Shown: piece after piece, positions 5,048-5,108 of the stretch | Layout of the letters: every line of letters begins with the position of its first letter | Numbering within the stretch: the stretch's first letter is position 1 | Source of the DNA: Pseudomonadota bacterium | GTDB taxonomy: Bacteria > Pseudomonadota > Alphaproteobacteria > Caulobacterales > Caulobacteraceae | Assembly: GCA_023416055.1 (NCBI GenBank) | Contig: JAEZIH010000180.1 | Coordinates: 1-5,108, forward strand | DNA length: 5,108 nucleotides | Reading direction: 5' to 3' | Program-made: the position numbers and the translations under genes | The notes under the pieces: model-generated | The model's database searches: none | Told to the model about the DNA's origin: nothing | What the model saw: only the letters and a program-made list of their open reading frames with translations

Positions 5048-5066
5048 TTTCCGTTAAGGTTTTCAG

Positions 5067-5108
5067 ATGGCCAACAACCCCGGCGCCAAGAAGGCGATCC
5101 GCAAGATC
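5067..5108 (+). CDS. rpsT: 30S ribosomal protein S20, 3'-truncated by window edge
   Basis: Only the first 14 codons are inside the window: MANNPGAKKAIRKI. This is the characteristic lysine-rich N-terminus of alphaproteobacterial S20 (compare MANT/NPGAKKAVRKI-type starts), a primary 16S rRNA-binding protein of the small subunit. The ATG follows TAAGG with a 7-nt spacing, a good Shine-Dalgarno, and the gene has a well-placed promoter and a structured leader. In Caulobacter, as I recall, rpsT sits next to dnaA, so dnaA and the replication origin may lie just beyond the right edge. The short visible stretch limits certainty, but the motif, context and control elements agree. Confidence 0.9.
   Translation, partial: MANNPGAKKAIRKI

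Noticed and set aside
5010..5057. Possible 15-codon Arg-rich leader peptide (TTG to TAA) ahead of rpsT
   Set aside because: The TTG would be essentially leaderless with no Shine-Dalgarno, and such short open stretches are expected by chance; the stop overlapping the rpsT ribosome-binding site is suggestive only.

Overview
The window is GC-rich DNA (about two thirds G+C by eye) from an alphaproteobacterium, most likely a member of the Caulobacterales such as Brevundimonas. Three things support this. The plus-strand housekeeping order is mutM, a DUF1697 gene, an enoyl-CoA hydratase and then rpsT, which I recall lying just upstream of dnaA near the origin in Caulobacter. The visible S20 N-terminus is MANNPGAKKAIRKI. 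There are promoter motifs of the alphaproteobacterial general-stress sigma factor EcfG/SigT. The genus is inference.

Left part (1-2067, plus strand): the C-terminal four fifths of formamidopyrimidine-DNA glycosylase (mutM, cut by the window edge), a DUF1697 gene 4 nt downstream, and a crotonase-family enoyl-CoA hydratase with its own good Shine-Dalgarno. They look like one co-directional run.

Middle part (2070-4906, minus strand): five genes between the hydratase and rpsT. In transcription order they are an SRPBCC/polyketide-cyclase-like protein, a formaldehyde-dehydrogenase-like zinc alcohol dehydrogenase, a 72-residue acidic protein, a 44-residue glutamine-rich microprotein (135 nt, built from polar seven-residue repeats), and a ClpP-fold protein. 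A GGAAC-N16/17-GGTT motif, close to the EcfG consensus GGAAC-N16/17-CGTT, lies just upstream of the first gene and again just upstream of the microprotein. The set therefore reads as a two-promoter general-stress module inserted, antiparallel, between conserved origin-proximal genes. The ClpP-like gene converges on the hydratase gene with only 2 nt between stop codons.

Right part (4907-5108): a 160-bp divergent control region. It holds the stress-type promoter for the minus-strand operon, the only GANTC (CcrM) site I found in the window, a sigma-70-type promoter for rpsT, and a 10-bp hairpin in the rpsT leader, followed by the first 14 codons of rpsT.

No tRNA, rRNA, CRISPR array, insertion sequence or phage gene was seen. 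The strongest leads are the paired stress promoters, the unlisted glutamine-rich microprotein and the rpsT leader hairpin.
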